A stretch of DNA of 64,000 bases from Streptosporangium roseum DSM 43021. GTDB lineage: Bacteria > Actinomycetota > Actinomycetes > Streptosporangiales > Streptosporangiaceae. The DNA is taken from positions 1,736,001 to 1,800,000 of the forward strand of contig NC_013595.1 in assembly GCF_000024865.1 (NCBI RefSeq), read 5' to 3'. Each line of letters begins with the position of its first letter. Position 1 is the first letter of the stretch. Under the pieces are notes generated by a model. The model had not been told where the DNA came from and searched no databases. It worked only from the letters and a program-made list of their open reading frames with translations. Positions 28,108 to 36,836 of this stretch are shown one piece after another. The position numbers and the translations under genes were made by a program.

Positions 28108-28146
28108 ATGGCTGAGCCAGGGGCCTGCGCCCCAGAATTCCGATGA
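28108..28146 (+). CDS. 12-codon leader peptide overlapping the thrB start
   Basis: Reads MAEPGACAPEFR and stops. Its TGA (28144-28146) overlaps the thrB ATG (28143-28145) in ATGA. It has the strong ribosome binding site at 28088-28097, whereas thrB has none of its own, so thrB translation probably depends on ribosomes finishing this peptide. It holds no Thr or Ile codons, so it is not a classical attenuator peptide. Confidence 0.5.
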   Translation: MAEPGACAPEFR

Positions 28147-29153
28147 CCGACAGCATCAAGGTCACCGTCCGGGTCCCGGCGACGTCGGCCAACCTCGGCC
28201 CCGGATTCGACACCCTGGGACTGGCCCTCGCCCTCTACGACGAGGTCGAGGTCGGTCTGGTCGACCCCGGCGGCGACCCCCGTTCCCGTAGCGTCAGCAT
28301 CGAGGTCACGGGGGAGGGCGCGGGCGAGCTCGACGACGGCGAGGGCCATCTCATCGTGAAGACGATCCGGCTGACCTTCGACCGGATGGGGCTTCCGCAG
28401 CCGCGCGGCATCCGGCTGCGCTGCCTCAACCGCATCCCGCACGCGCGGGGCCTGGGATCCTCCTCCGCGGCGATCTGTGCGGGGATCCTCGCGGCGCGGG
28501 CGCTGGCCGGCGCCCCGTACCCGGTGGTGGACGGCCCGGACCCCGCGGGCGGCCGGGACGGTGCCGGCCCCGGCCGCCCGGCGGCGCGGCCGGAGTTCAC
28601 CGACGACGACGTCTTCGCGCTGGCCACCGAGATCGAGGGCCACCCCGACAACGTGGCCCCGTGTCTCGCGGGCGGGCTCACCATCGCATGGACAGATCAG
28701 TCGGACGCTCCGCATATGGTGAAGCTGGTCCCACACGCCGATATCCGGCCCGTGGCCATCATCCCCAGGCACCGCCTGTCCACAGAGGTCGCCCGGGGGC
28801 TGCTCCCCAAGGACGTGCCGCACTCCGACGCGTCCGCGAACGCCGGGCGGGCCGCGCTTCTCATCGCGGCGCTGACCGAACGGCCGGAGCGGGAACTTCT
28901 GCTGGCCGCCACCGAAGATCGGTTGCACCAGAATTACCGCGCGCCTGCGATGCCGCAGAGTGCGGATCTGGTACAACGTCTGCGCGGGATCGGCGTCCCT
29001 ACTGTTGTCTCGGGAGCGGGCCCCACAATTCTTGCGTTTTCGACAGTGGATACGCAGGATTTGATCGCACCGGAAGTGGGTACTGATTGGCACATCCAGC
29101 CACTGGATGTCGAAACCCGCGGTGCCTGCGTTGTCTCTCCCGAGACACGCTGA
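28143..29153 (+). CDS. thrB: homoserine kinase
   Basis: 336 residues, GHMP kinase family; phosphorylates homoserine with ATP to feed ThrC. N-terminal VRVPATSANLGPGFDTLGLA and the GHMP ATP loop PHARGLGSSSAAICAG (about 100-115) are clear; the C-terminal GAGPTILAF is the third GHMP motif. A glycine/proline-rich insertion (about 127-155, DGPDPAGGRDGAGPG) is unusual and may be a surface loop. Start is ATG 28143, coupled to the 12-codon leader ORF. Confidence 0.95.
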   Translation: MTDSIKVTVRVPATSANLGPGFDTLGLALALYDEVEVGLVDPGGDPRSRSVSIEVTGEGAGELDDGEGHLIVKTIRLTFDRMGLPQPRGIRLRCLNRIPHARGLGSSSAAICAGILAARALAGAPYPVVDGPDPAGGRDGAGPGRPAARPEFTDDDVFALATEIEGHPDNVAPCLAGGLTIAWTDQSDAPHMVKLVPHADIRPVAIIPRHRLSTEVARGLLPKDVPHSDASANAGRAALLIAALTERPERELLLAATEDRLHQNYRAPAMPQSADLVQRLRGIGVPTVVSGAGPTILAFSTVDTQDLIAPEVGTDWHIQPLDVETRGACVVSPETR

Positions 29154-29617
29154 TGCCTCTTCGACCTTCAGGGAATAGCTGTGTGCGCTGGTGATGTTAG
29201 GCTGGTAGCCGCACCAGGTGCCCCCTTGTGGGTGCGTGCTTGTCAGCCACACATCGCTGCATCATGTCTCGCTCTGTGAGGCGTGAGCGCCGCAGTGGCC
29301 TCCCCGAATCCGTCCCCTCCGAATGCTCCACATTCGGTTGGGGCAACGAGAGGCGGCGTTTGAGGGGACACGCGCGTTCGAATTACCTCGACATCTGGTT
29401 GCCGGTAGCAATCCGGGGGGTGTCCTCCAAGCCCCACCGTCGGCGAATCTCGATGGTGACGGCATGGATGTGCCCTTCTCCGACAGTGGCGGCGGTCCTC
29501 AAGGGCCGTCGAGGATCGCAACGTGCAACCCGACCCGGTCTGTCCCACCGGGTTGATCGCACCACCGGGACGATTGGCTGATCGTGGCCACGCCCGACCC
29601 CTGGGAAGGACCCATTA
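29154..29617 (+). promoter_or_regulatory. 464-bp leader region of rho
   Basis: No gene is convincing here. TAGGCT at 29198-29203 is a plausible -10 box; GGGAAT (29171-29176) followed 19 nt later by GTT resembles a SigR promoter with one extra spacer base. From there the mRNA leader would be about 400 nt. Long leaders before rho allow Rho to regulate its own synthesis in other bacteria; here that is inference. An open frame from ATG 29264 to 29581 has odd composition and no ribosome binding site. Confidence 0.4.
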
Positions 29618-31732
29618 GTGAGCGACACCACCGAACTCCTCTCCGACGCCGCCGGCGCACCGCCGGTGGCCGGCGACACCCCCACCCGCGCCGCGGCCAG
29701 GCCGCGCCGTCGCTCCGGCACCGGCCTGTCCGCCATGGTGCTGCCCGAGCTGCAGGCCATGGCCTCCGGGCTTGGCATCAGCGGGACAGGGCGGATGCGC
29801 AAGAGCCAGCTCATCGCGGCCATCCAGGAGAAGCAGGGCGTAGCACCCGAGAGCGCCCCTGCTCCCGCTCCCGCCGCGGTCAAGGAAACTCCGCCGGCCC
29901 CGGCCGTCGCGGCCGAGCCGGTCGCCGAGCGCCCGGCCCGCAGCCGCAGGGAACGTTCCCGGCCCGCCGCCGTCGCCGAACCCGTGGCCGAGCAGGCGCC
30001 CGTCGCGCCCGAGCCCGTGGCCGCAGCCGCTCCCGTCGTGGAGCAGCAGGCCGATGCCGCTCAGGCCGACACCCGCGCCGAGCGCGGTGAGAGCCGCCGT
30101 GAGCGTGGCGACCGCCGCAGCCGCAACAGCGACCGTGGCGAGCGCACCGGCGACCGCCGCGACCGTGGCGACAGCCGTGGCGAGCGCGGTGACAACCGTG
30201 GCGAGCGTGGCGACCAGCGCGCCGCCGACGCGGGCCAGAACCGTGGCGAGCGCGCCGACCGTGGCGAGCGCGCCAGCGACCGTAACGACCGTGGCGAGCG
30301 CGCCGACCGTGGCGAGCGCGTCAGCGACCGTAACGACCGCGGTGAGCGCGCCGACCGCGGTGACCGCGTCAGCGACCGCGGTGACCGTGGCGAGCGCGTC
30401 AGCGACCGCGGCGACCGTACCGACCGTGGTGACCGCGGCGACCGTGGCCCGCAGAACCGTGGTCCGCAGGACCGCGGCGACCAGCACGGCGTCGGCGAGG
30501 ACGACGACCGCCGTGGCCGCCGTGGCCGGTTCCGGGAGCGGAACCGTCGCGGCCGTGACCGCTTCGACAGCAACGAGCCCGTGGTCGGCGACGACGACGT
30601 CCTGATCCCGATCGCCGGCATCCTGGACATCCTCGACAACTACGCGTTCGTGCGGACCAGCGGTTACCTGCCGGGCTCCAACGACGTCTACGTCTCGCTG
30701 GCCCAGATCCGCCGTAACGGCCTGCGCAAGGGTGACGTCGTCACCGGCGCCGTCCGCCAGCCCCGCGACGGCGAGCGCCGCGAGAAGTTCAACGCGCTCG
30801 TCCGCCTCGACACGGTCAACGGCATGGACCCGGAGCAGGCGCGGCAGCGGCCCGACTTCAACAAGCTCGTCCCGCTCTACCCGCAGGAGCGGCTGCGCCT
30901 GGAGACCGAGCCGAACGTTCTGACCACCCGGATCATCGACATGGTGGCGCCGATCGGCAAGGGCCAGCGCGGCCTCATCGTCTCCCCGCCCAAGGCGGGG
31001 AAGACCATGGTGCTCCAGGCGATCGCCAACGCGATCACCCGGAACAACCCCGAGTGCCACCTGATGGTCGTCCTGGTCGACGAGCGTCCGGAAGAGGTCA
31101 CCGACATGCAGCGGTCGGTGAAGGGCGAGGTCATCCACTCGACCTTCGACCGTCCCGCCGAGGACCACACCACGGTCGCCGAGCTCGCCATCGAGCGCGC
31201 CAAGCGTCTGGTGGAGCTGGGCCACGACGTCGTCGTGCTGCTCGACTCGATCACCCGTCTGGGCCGGGCCTACAACCTGGCGGCCCCGGCCTCCGGCCGG
31301 ATCCTGTCCGGTGGTGTCGACTCCACCGCGCTCTACCCGCCGAAGCGCTTCTTCGGCGCCGCCCGCAACATCGAGAACGGCGGCTCGCTGACGATCCTCG
31401 CCACGGCGCTGGTCGAGACCGGCTCCAAGATGGACGAGGTCATCTTCGAGGAGTTCAAGGGCACCGGAAACCTGGAGCTCAAGCTCAACCGCTCGCTCGC
31501 CGACAAGCGGATCTTCCCCGCGGTGGACGTCGACGCGTCCGGCACCCGTAAGGAAGAGATCCTCATGGGCAAGGACGAGCTGCAGATCACCTGGAAGCTG
31601 CGGCGCGTGCTGCACGCCCTGGACATGCAGCAGGCCCTGGAGCTTCTCCTGGAGAAGATGAGGGAGACCAAGTCCAACGCGGAGTTCCTCCTCCAGGTCC
31701 AGAAGACGACGGTCAGCTCCGACCGCGACTGA
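29618..31732 (+). CDS. rho: transcription termination factor Rho with large RGD/RGE-rich insert
   Basis: 704 residues; hexameric RNA-dependent ATPase that ends transcription. N-terminal Rho domain helices (LPELQAMASGLGISG, 40-60), then an Ala/Pro linker, then about 180 residues (150-325) of near-repeats such as DRGERADRGERVSDRN, then the RNA-binding domain (IAGILDILDNYAFVRTSGY) and ATPase with P-loop PPKAGKT (K462, T463) and Q-loop/R-loop regions. Such inserts are typical of high-GC actinobacterial Rho and add RNA binding. The insert DNA is itself repetitive (30060-30480). GTG 29618 has GGGAAGGA 7 nt upstream. Confidence 0.97.
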   Translation: MSDTTELLSDAAGAPPVAGDTPTRAAARPRRRSGTGLSAMVLPELQAMASGLGISGTGRMRKSQLIAAIQEKQGVAPESAPAPAPAAVKETPPAPAVAAEPVAERPARSRRERSRPAAVAEPVAEQAPVAPEPVAAAAPVVEQQADAAQADTRAERGESRRERGDRRSRNSDRGERTGDRRDRGDSRGERGDNRGERGDQRAADAGQNRGERADRGERASDRNDRGERADRGERVSDRNDRGERADRGDRVSDRGDRGERVSDRGDRTDRGDRGDRGPQNRGPQDRGDQHGVGEDDDRRGRRGRFRERNRRGRDRFDSNEPVVGDDDVLIPIAGILDILDNYAFVRTSGYLPGSNDVYVSLAQIRRNGLRKGDVVTGAVRQPRDGERREKFNALVRLDTVNGMDPEQARQRPDFNKLVPLYPQERLRLETEPNVLTTRIIDMVAPIGKGQRGLIVSPPKAGKTMVLQAIANAITRNNPECHLMVVLVDERPEEVTDMQRSVKGEVIHSTFDRPAEDHTTVAELAIERAKRLVELGHDVVVLLDSITRLGRAYNLAAPASGRILSGGVDSTALYPPKRFFGAARNIENGGSLTILATALVETGSKMDEVIFEEFKGTGNLELKLNRSLADKRIFPAVDVDASGTRKEEILMGKDELQITWKLRRVLHALDMQQALELLLEKMRETKSNAEFLLQVQKTTVSSDRD

Positions 31733-31748
31733 TCGACCGGCTCTACGA

Positions 31749-31780
31749 CGGACGCCCCGGCCCCGCGGCCGGGGCGTCCG
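31749..31780 (+). terminator. hairpin terminator after rho
   Basis: A 14-bp perfect stem (31749-31762 with 31767-31780) and a CCGC loop, followed by GTTTC, 17 bp after the rho stop codon. Confidence 0.85.
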
Positions 31781-31945
31781 CCGTTTCAAGGCCCTTGTGC
31801 GACCGCGCTCTTCGGGATATCCATACTCCAGGACGCCCGCCCGCTCCATTTCGATTTCGCCGCGCCCCGGGTCCGCAGGTTCCGACGCCCCGGGACGAGC
31901 TCCGGGCGCGGACCGTGATCGCAGCGCGGAGCCAGAGGGGGGCGC

Positions 31946-33265
31946 ATGACGGCCGAGACGGCAGTGGGCGGACCGGTGGTGGGCATGCCGCCGCGGCGGC
32001 GCGTTCCGCTGGGGCCCAACGGGCCGCTGGGCATGCTCGTCGACCCGATGACCTGGCGTGCCGTGCCGTACATGCTGGTGAGCGTCTTCTACGGCGCGGT
32101 CTGCTCCGCCTTCATGGCGTCCGCCATCCCGATCGCGCTCAGCCTGGTGATCGTGTGGGCCGGACTGCCGCTGCTCGCGCTGACCATGTGCGCCTGGCGC
32201 GCCGCGGCGATGCTGGAGCGCAGGCTGGTCCGGCTGGCCTTCGGCGTCACGATCCGCGACCCCTACCGGCCCTCCCGGGGCGACAACCTGTTCCTGCGCT
32301 GGAAGGACATGTTCGTCGACCCGGCGACCTGGAAGGACCTCCTCTACCTCCTGCTGTTGCTGCCGATCGGAGTCGTGGAGTTCGTCGTCTCGGTGGCCCT
32401 GTGGTGCCTGGGGTTCGGCATGATCATCGTGCCCACCGTCCTGCTGTTCGGCGGAGCCCCGGTGACGATCACCGACGGGCTGCTGGTCGACAGCGTGCCG
32501 GAGGCGCTGCTGTGCGTGCCCGTCGGAGTGGGGGTCCTCCTCGTCGCGCTCTACGCGACGCGGGGGATGGCCTGGCTGCACGCGCTGCTCGCCGTCGCGC
32601 TGCTGGGGGCGGGGGAGAAGAACCTGCTGGCCGCCCGGGCGGCCCACCTGCGGGCCAGCCGGGCCCGCGCGGTCGACGCGGCCGAGGCGGAGCGGCGCAG
32701 GATCGAGCGCGACCTGCACGACGGCGCCCAGCAGCGGCTGCTCTCCGTCGCCATGGACCTGGGCCGGGCCCAGGCCAAGATGGACTCCGACCCCCAGGGC
32801 GCCCGGGAGCTCCTCGCCCAGGCCCACGCCGGCGCCAAGGCGGCGATCGCCGAGCTGCGCGACCTCGCCAGGGGCATCCACCCGGCGATCCTCACCGACC
32901 GCGGACTGGACGCGGCGCTCTCCTCGCTCGCGGCCCGAGCCCCCGTGCGGGTGGACCTGTCGGTGGAGGTCTCCCACCGCCCCCCGCCCGCGGTGGAGAG
33001 CATCGCGTACTTCGTCGTGGCCGAGTCCCTGACCAACATGGTCAAGCACGCCGAGGCGACCGAGGTCTCCATCCGGGTCAGCCGCGAAGGCCAGCGGGTG
33101 GTCGTCGAGGTGCACGACAACGGGGTCGGGGCCGCGGTGCCGCGCGCCGGAGGGGGCCTCGCGGGGCTGGCGGACCGGGCCGCGACCATCGACGGCACCC
33201 TGACCGTGGACAGCCCGCTCGGCGGTCCTACGCTGATCCGCGCCGAACTGCCCTGCCAATGGTGA
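31946..33265 (+). CDS. sensor histidine kinase, NarL-partner type
   Basis: 439 residues. N-terminal sensor domain with about four to five membrane helices (residues 35-220), then HisKA_3 with the phosphorylated His258 in RRRIERDLHDGAQQ, and a C-terminal ATPase domain with DNGVGAA and GGGLAGLADRA. Phosphorylates the response regulator encoded next, with which it overlaps by 4 bp. Signal unknown, probably envelope-related. ATG has GAGGGGGG close upstream. The pair sits between rho and rpmE, adjacent genes in M. tuberculosis, so it is an insertion in the conserved order. Confidence 0.9.
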   Translation: MTAETAVGGPVVGMPPRRRVPLGPNGPLGMLVDPMTWRAVPYMLVSVFYGAVCSAFMASAIPIALSLVIVWAGLPLLALTMCAWRAAAMLERRLVRLAFGVTIRDPYRPSRGDNLFLRWKDMFVDPATWKDLLYLLLLLPIGVVEFVVSVALWCLGFGMIIVPTVLLFGGAPVTITDGLLVDSVPEALLCVPVGVGVLLVALYATRGMAWLHALLAVALLGAGEKNLLAARAAHLRASRARAVDAAEAERRRIERDLHDGAQQRLLSVAMDLGRAQAKMDSDPQGARELLAQAHAGAKAAIAELRDLARGIHPAILTDRGLDAALSSLAARAPVRVDLSVEVSHRPPPAVESIAYFVVAESLTNMVKHAEATEVSIRVSREGQRVVVEVHDNGVGAAVPRAGGGLAGLADRAATIDGTLTVDSPLGGPTLIRAELPCQW

Positions 33266-33921
33266 AAACTCGGACCATGCGGGTGGTGATCGCCGAAGAC
33301 TCGGTGCTGTTGCGTGAGGGGCTGGCCCGGCTGCTGGCCGACGGCGGGATCGAGACCGTCGGGGTGGCGGGGGACGGCCCGGGGCTGGTGACCGCGGTCG
33401 CCGAGCACGGCCCCGACCTGGCGATCGTGGACGTGCGGATGCCGCCGAGCCACACCGACGAGGGGCTGCGCGCCGCCCTGGAGGCCAGGTCGCGGCGGCC
33501 GGGGCTGCCGATCCTGGTGCTGTCGCAGTACGTCGAGCAGCAGTACGCCGCCGAGTTGATCGGCGGGGGGGCGTCGGCGGTCGGTTACCTGCTCAAGGAG
33601 CGGATCGCGGACGTGTCGGAGTTCCTCGACGCGGTGCGCCGGGTGGCGTCCGGGGGGACGGTCATCGACCCCGAGGTGATCGCGCAGTTGCTGAGCCGCC
33701 ACCGCCGGGACGACCCGCTGGAGTCCCTGACCGCCCGGGAGCGGGAGGTCCTGGCCCTGATGGCCGAGGGGCGCTCCAACGCGGCGGTCGCCGCGCGCCT
33801 GGCCGTCACCGACGGCGCGGTGGAGAAACACATCTCCGGCATCTTCGGCAAACTCGGCCTCGAACCCGCCTCCGACGACCACCGCCGGGTCCTGGCCGTC
33901 CTCGCCTACCTGGGCAGATGA
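33262..33921 (+). CDS. response regulator, NarL/LuxR type
   Basis: 219 residues. Receiver domain with acidic pocket AEDS (12-14) and phosphoacceptor D57 in AIVDVRMP; LSQYVEQQYA and K in LLKERI complete it. C-terminal helix-turn-helix ESLTAREREVLALMAEGRSN and DGAVEKHISGIFGKLGL. Start GTG 33262 gives the GTGA overlap with the kinase stop; ATG 33259 or 33277 are alternatives. Target genes are not visible here. Confidence 0.9.
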   Translation: MKTRTMRVVIAEDSVLLREGLARLLADGGIETVGVAGDGPGLVTAVAEHGPDLAIVDVRMPPSHTDEGLRAALEARSRRPGLPILVLSQYVEQQYAAELIGGGASAVGYLLKERIADVSEFLDAVRRVASGGTVIDPEVIAQLLSRHRRDDPLESLTAREREVLALMAEGRSNAAVAARLAVTDGAVEKHISGIFGKLGLEPASDDHRRVLAVLAYLGR

Positions 33922-33925
33922 CCGA

Positions 33926-33953
33926 ACGCCCGGCGGTTGTCACCGCCGGGCGT
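33926..33953. terminator. bidirectional hairpin after the two-component genes
   Basis: ACGCCCGGCGGT-TGTC-ACCGCCGGGCGT, a perfect 12-bp stem, between the regulator stop at 33921 and the convergent secreted-protein gene. Confidence 0.85.
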
Positions 33954-34053
33954 CCCTGCCGTTCTCAGCTCCCGCGTGTCCTGCCCGCCGTCTGTGCGGC
34001 TTGCGCCCGGGGTTGGGGACGCGAGTCGTACAGCGCGGCGCGGAGGGTGTCGT

Positions 34054-35175
34054 TTAGCGGACGTCCACGAACTCGTAGCCGGACTTGGAGCCGTAGGTCT
34101 TGCTGGTGCCGGGGACCTGGGCGCGCCAGTAGGCGTCGGTCTTCGGCTTGACGGTCTTGCTGAACTTGCCGCTGCCGTTCGCCTTCACGAAGTAGGCGAA
34201 CTTCCAGGAGGCAGAGCCCTTCTTCTTGGAGTAGAGCTCGATCATCTTGCCGGAGTAGGCGGAGCTGCCCCGGTAGACCTTGCCGTACAGGCGGACCTTC
34301 TTGCCCTTCTTGACCTTGTTCGCGCTCACGTCGAACGAGACCTTCGACTTGGCCTTCTTCGACTTGGAGGTGCCCGTCTGGACCCAGAAGGTGTCGGCCT
34401 TCTCGATCTTGACGCTCTCCTTGCCGCGCGCGGCGACCAGTTCCAGGGTCCAGGACCCCGTGGCGTAGTCGTCGTCGAACCAGGTCTCCCGGTACCACTG
34501 GTTGGCGGTGTTGCTCTTCGACAGCTCCAGGTCGACGGAGTCGTTGCTGTCGTTGCTGAAGAGACGGGCGGTGACCGAGGAGGCGCCGACGACGTTCGCC
34601 TTGACGACCACCTCGGTCTCCTCGCCGGCGCTCACGACGACCGGGTCCGTCACCGAGGCGCTGACGTACTTGACCTGCGGGCTGACCGTGACTTCCTTGC
34701 AGCTGTCGCTGCTCGCGCCGCTACGGCTGACATGCAGGCGGACCTGCCAGTTGCCGTCCTTGTTGTCCTTGGTGACCTTGAAGCTGCCCTTGAGCTTGAC
34801 GTCGGCGGTGGGCAGCGTCGGGGTGGTGCCGGCGGCCGGCGGAGCCGGGACGGCGGGCAGGGCCTCGATCGTGGCGCTGTTCCAGGCGGTCTCGCCGACG
34901 CGCTGGAACTCGGCCGTGACGGCGGTGATGTTCCTGTCGACCTTGCCCTCGACGAGCTTCCAGGCGTCCTTGAGGGTCGCCTCGAAGTCGACGGTGGCGT
35001 CGTCCTTGAGCGGGACGTAGGCGTCACCGAAGGTGATGGCGGTGACGTCGGCGGTGTTCAGAGCACAGGCCACTGCGGTGGCGCTGGTCTGGGTGGCGAA
35101 AGCAGTCGCCGTACCAGTTGCGAAGACGGCAGCCCCCGTTGCGGCCGCAAGAAGCAACCGCATTCCCTTCCTCAT
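34054..35175 (-). CDS. secreted protein of unknown function
   Basis: 373 residues. Signal peptide MRKGMRLLLAAATGAAVFAT with cleavage near AFATQT. The mature part is rich in Thr, Ser, Lys and Val and looks all-beta: a first domain (about 45-160), a second with VSPQVKYVSASVTDPVV, and a Lys-rich C-terminal domain (about 280-373) with KVRLYGKVYRGSSAYSGKMI and YWRAQVPGTSKTYGS, resembling bacterial Ig-like surface modules. Two cysteines could form a disulfide. Not recognised as an enzyme. ATG 35175 has AGGGGA upstream. Its low GC-skewed Lys/Asn content contrasts with its neighbours. It opposes rho-rpmE transcription. Confidence 0.75.
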   Translation of the reverse strand: MRKGMRLLLAAATGAAVFATGTATAFATQTSATAVACALNTADVTAITFGDAYVPLKDDATVDFEATLKDAWKLVEGKVDRNITAVTAEFQRVGETAWNSATIEALPAVPAPPAAGTTPTLPTADVKLKGSFKVTKDNKDGNWQVRLHVSRSGASSDSCKEVTVSPQVKYVSASVTDPVVVSAGEETEVVVKANVVGASSVTARLFSNDSNDSVDLELSKSNTANQWYRETWFDDDYATGSWTLELVAARGKESVKIEKADTFWVQTGTSKSKKAKSKVSFDVSANKVKKGKKVRLYGKVYRGSSAYSGKMIELYSKKKGSASWKFAYFVKANGSGKFSKTVKPKTDAYWRAQVPGTSKTYGSKSGYEFVDVR

Positions 35176-35278
35176 CTGGTCCCCTAACTGAGGTAAAAAA
35201 ATGGGTAAAGTTACGGTTTGGGCACCGGAGCCTAGTGGGGCTGGTGTGACTCGTCTACAAACGCAGGTCATCTCCGCT

Positions 35279-35305
35279 GGGAATGTCTTGTGGCCTGGGA
35301 TGGTT
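35279..35305 (+). promoter_or_regulatory. SigR-type promoter of rpmE
   Basis: GGGAAT at 35279-35284 and GTT at 35303-35305 are separated by exactly 18 nt, the consensus of the thiol-stress sigma factor SigR of actinobacteria. rpmE is a known SigR target in Streptomyces coelicolor. The leader would be about 135 nt. Confidence 0.7.
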
Positions 35306-35447
35306 GGAGCATCTGGCACACTGGTAGCCGAACCGCAGCGGTTCCGGTTCCCGCCCGCGCGCACCTCAGTGTGCACACCGCGCGCAAGCCTGACAGGCGA
35401 GAGACAGTGGCGACCCGGCGACCGCGCTTTGGAGAGGAACTGAAGCC

Positions 35448-35666
35448 ATGAAGCCCGACATTCACCCGGAGTATGTGACCACCGAGGTGACCTGCACCTG
35501 TGGTAACACCTTCACCACTCGCAGCACCGCGAAGAGCGGCGCGATCCACGCCGACGTCTGCTCCGCCTGCCACCCGTTCTACACGGGCAAGCAGAAGATC
35601 CTGGACACCGGCGGCCGGGTGGCGCGCTTCGAGAAGCGCTTCGGCAAGAAGACCACGGGCCAGTAG
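35448..35666 (+). CDS. rpmE: 50S ribosomal protein L31, zinc-binding form
   Basis: 72 residues. MKPDIHPEYVTTEVTCTCGN start, then VCSACHPFYTGKQK. The cysteines CTC and CSAC give the zinc-containing C+ form. Its zinc-cysteine site is sensitive to oxidation, which fits the SigR promoter upstream. Strong GGAGAGGA before the ATG. Confidence 0.97.
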   Translation: MKPDIHPEYVTTEVTCTCGNTFTTRSTAKSGAIHADVCSACHPFYTGKQKILDTGGRVARFEKRFGKKTTGQ

Positions 35667-35774
35667 CCCACACCCGACGCCGGCCCGGAACCACCCCCGT
35701 TCTCCGTGGGTGCGCCCGGGTCGGCGTTCGTGGTGATGAGGCAGGCTTCGACGGTTTTTCAGGAAGGACGCACG

Positions 35775-36827
35775 GTGAATCTCGACGAGCTGCTCAGTGA
35801 GTACGCCGAGCTGGAACTCAAGCTCGCCGACCCCACCGTGCACGCCCACCCGGCACAGGCGCGTACCTTCGGCAGGCGCTACGCCGAGCTGACCCCGATC
35901 ATCACCACCTATCGGGAGCTCGAAGGCGTCCAGAACGACCTGGACACGGCCAGGGAGCTGGCGTCCGAGGACGAGGCCTTCGCCGAGGAGGCCAAGGAGC
36001 TCGAAGGACGCGTCCCCGAGCTGGAGGACAAGCTCAGGCACCTGCTCATCCCGCGTGATCCCAACGATGACAAGGACATCATCATGGAGATCAAGGCGGG
36101 CGAGGGCGGTGAGGAGTCGGCGCTGTTCGCCGGTGACCTCCTGCGGATGTATCTGCGGTACGCCGAGCGGGTCGGCTGGAAGACCGAGCTCATCGACGCC
36201 ACCCACTCCGACCTGGGCGGCTACAAGGACGTCACGGTCGCGCTGAAGGCCAGGGGCGACGAAGGCGTCTGGTCGAGGCTGAAGTTCGAGGGCGGCGTGC
36301 ACCGCGTTCAGCGGGTGCCGGTCACCGAGTCGCAGGGCCGTATCCACACCAGCGCCGCGGGCGTCCTGGTCTATCCGGAGGCCGAGGAGGTCGACGTCCA
36401 GGTCGACCCGAACGACCTGCGCATCGACGTCTACCGCTCCAGCGGCCCCGGCGGCCAGAGCGTCAACACCACCGACTCCGCCGTGCGGATCACGCACATC
36501 CCGACCGGCGTGGTCGCCTCCTGCCAGAACGAGAAGAGCCAGCTCCAGAACAAGGAGTCGGCCATGCGCATCCTGCGGGCACGCCTGCAGGCCATCGCCG
36601 AGGAGGAGGCCAACGCCGCCGCGATGGCCGAGCGCAAGTCCCAGATCCGGACGGTCGACCGCTCCGAGCGGATCCGCACCTACAACTTCCCCGAGAACCG
36701 CATCTCCGACCACCGTGTCGGCTTCAAGGCCTACAACCTTGATCAGGTTCTGGACGGTGACCTCACGGCCGTCATCCAGTCCCTGCTTGACGCCGAGATG
36801 GCGGAGAAGCTCGCCGCCCACTCATAG
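35775..36827 (+). CDS. prfA: peptide chain release factor 1
   Basis: 350 residues. Recognises UAA and UAG stop codons. The codon-reading motif PVT is in QRVPVTESQGRIHT, and the peptidyl-hydrolysis GGQ is in SSGPGGQSVNTTDS. N-terminal coiled domain is normal. I start at GTG 35775 (MNLDELLSEYAELE), with AGGAAGGA 7 nt upstream; the frame is open further upstream. The glutamine of GGQ is methylated by PrmC, encoded next. Confidence 0.97.
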   Translation: MNLDELLSEYAELELKLADPTVHAHPAQARTFGRRYAELTPIITTYRELEGVQNDLDTARELASEDEAFAEEAKELEGRVPELEDKLRHLLIPRDPNDDKDIIMEIKAGEGGEESALFAGDLLRMYLRYAERVGWKTELIDATHSDLGGYKDVTVALKARGDEGVWSRLKFEGGVHRVQRVPVTESQGRIHTSAAGVLVYPEAEEVDVQVDPNDLRIDVYRSSGPGGQSVNTTDSAVRITHIPTGVVASCQNEKSQLQNKESAMRILRARLQAIAEEEANAAAMAERKSQIRTVDRSERIRTYNFPENRISDHRVGFKAYNLDQVLDGDLTAVIQSLLDAEMAEKLAAHS

Positions 36828-36836
36828 AACGCGCCC

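Noticed and set aside
29264..29581. Possible leader peptide gene in the rho leader
   Set aside because: No ribosome binding site, atypical amino acid composition, ends without coupling to the rho start.
29615..33259. 1214-codon open frame antisense to rho and the kinase
   Set aside because: Antisense shadow of rho's repetitive insert and its GC-rich neighbours; two real genes with clear motifs occupy the other strand.
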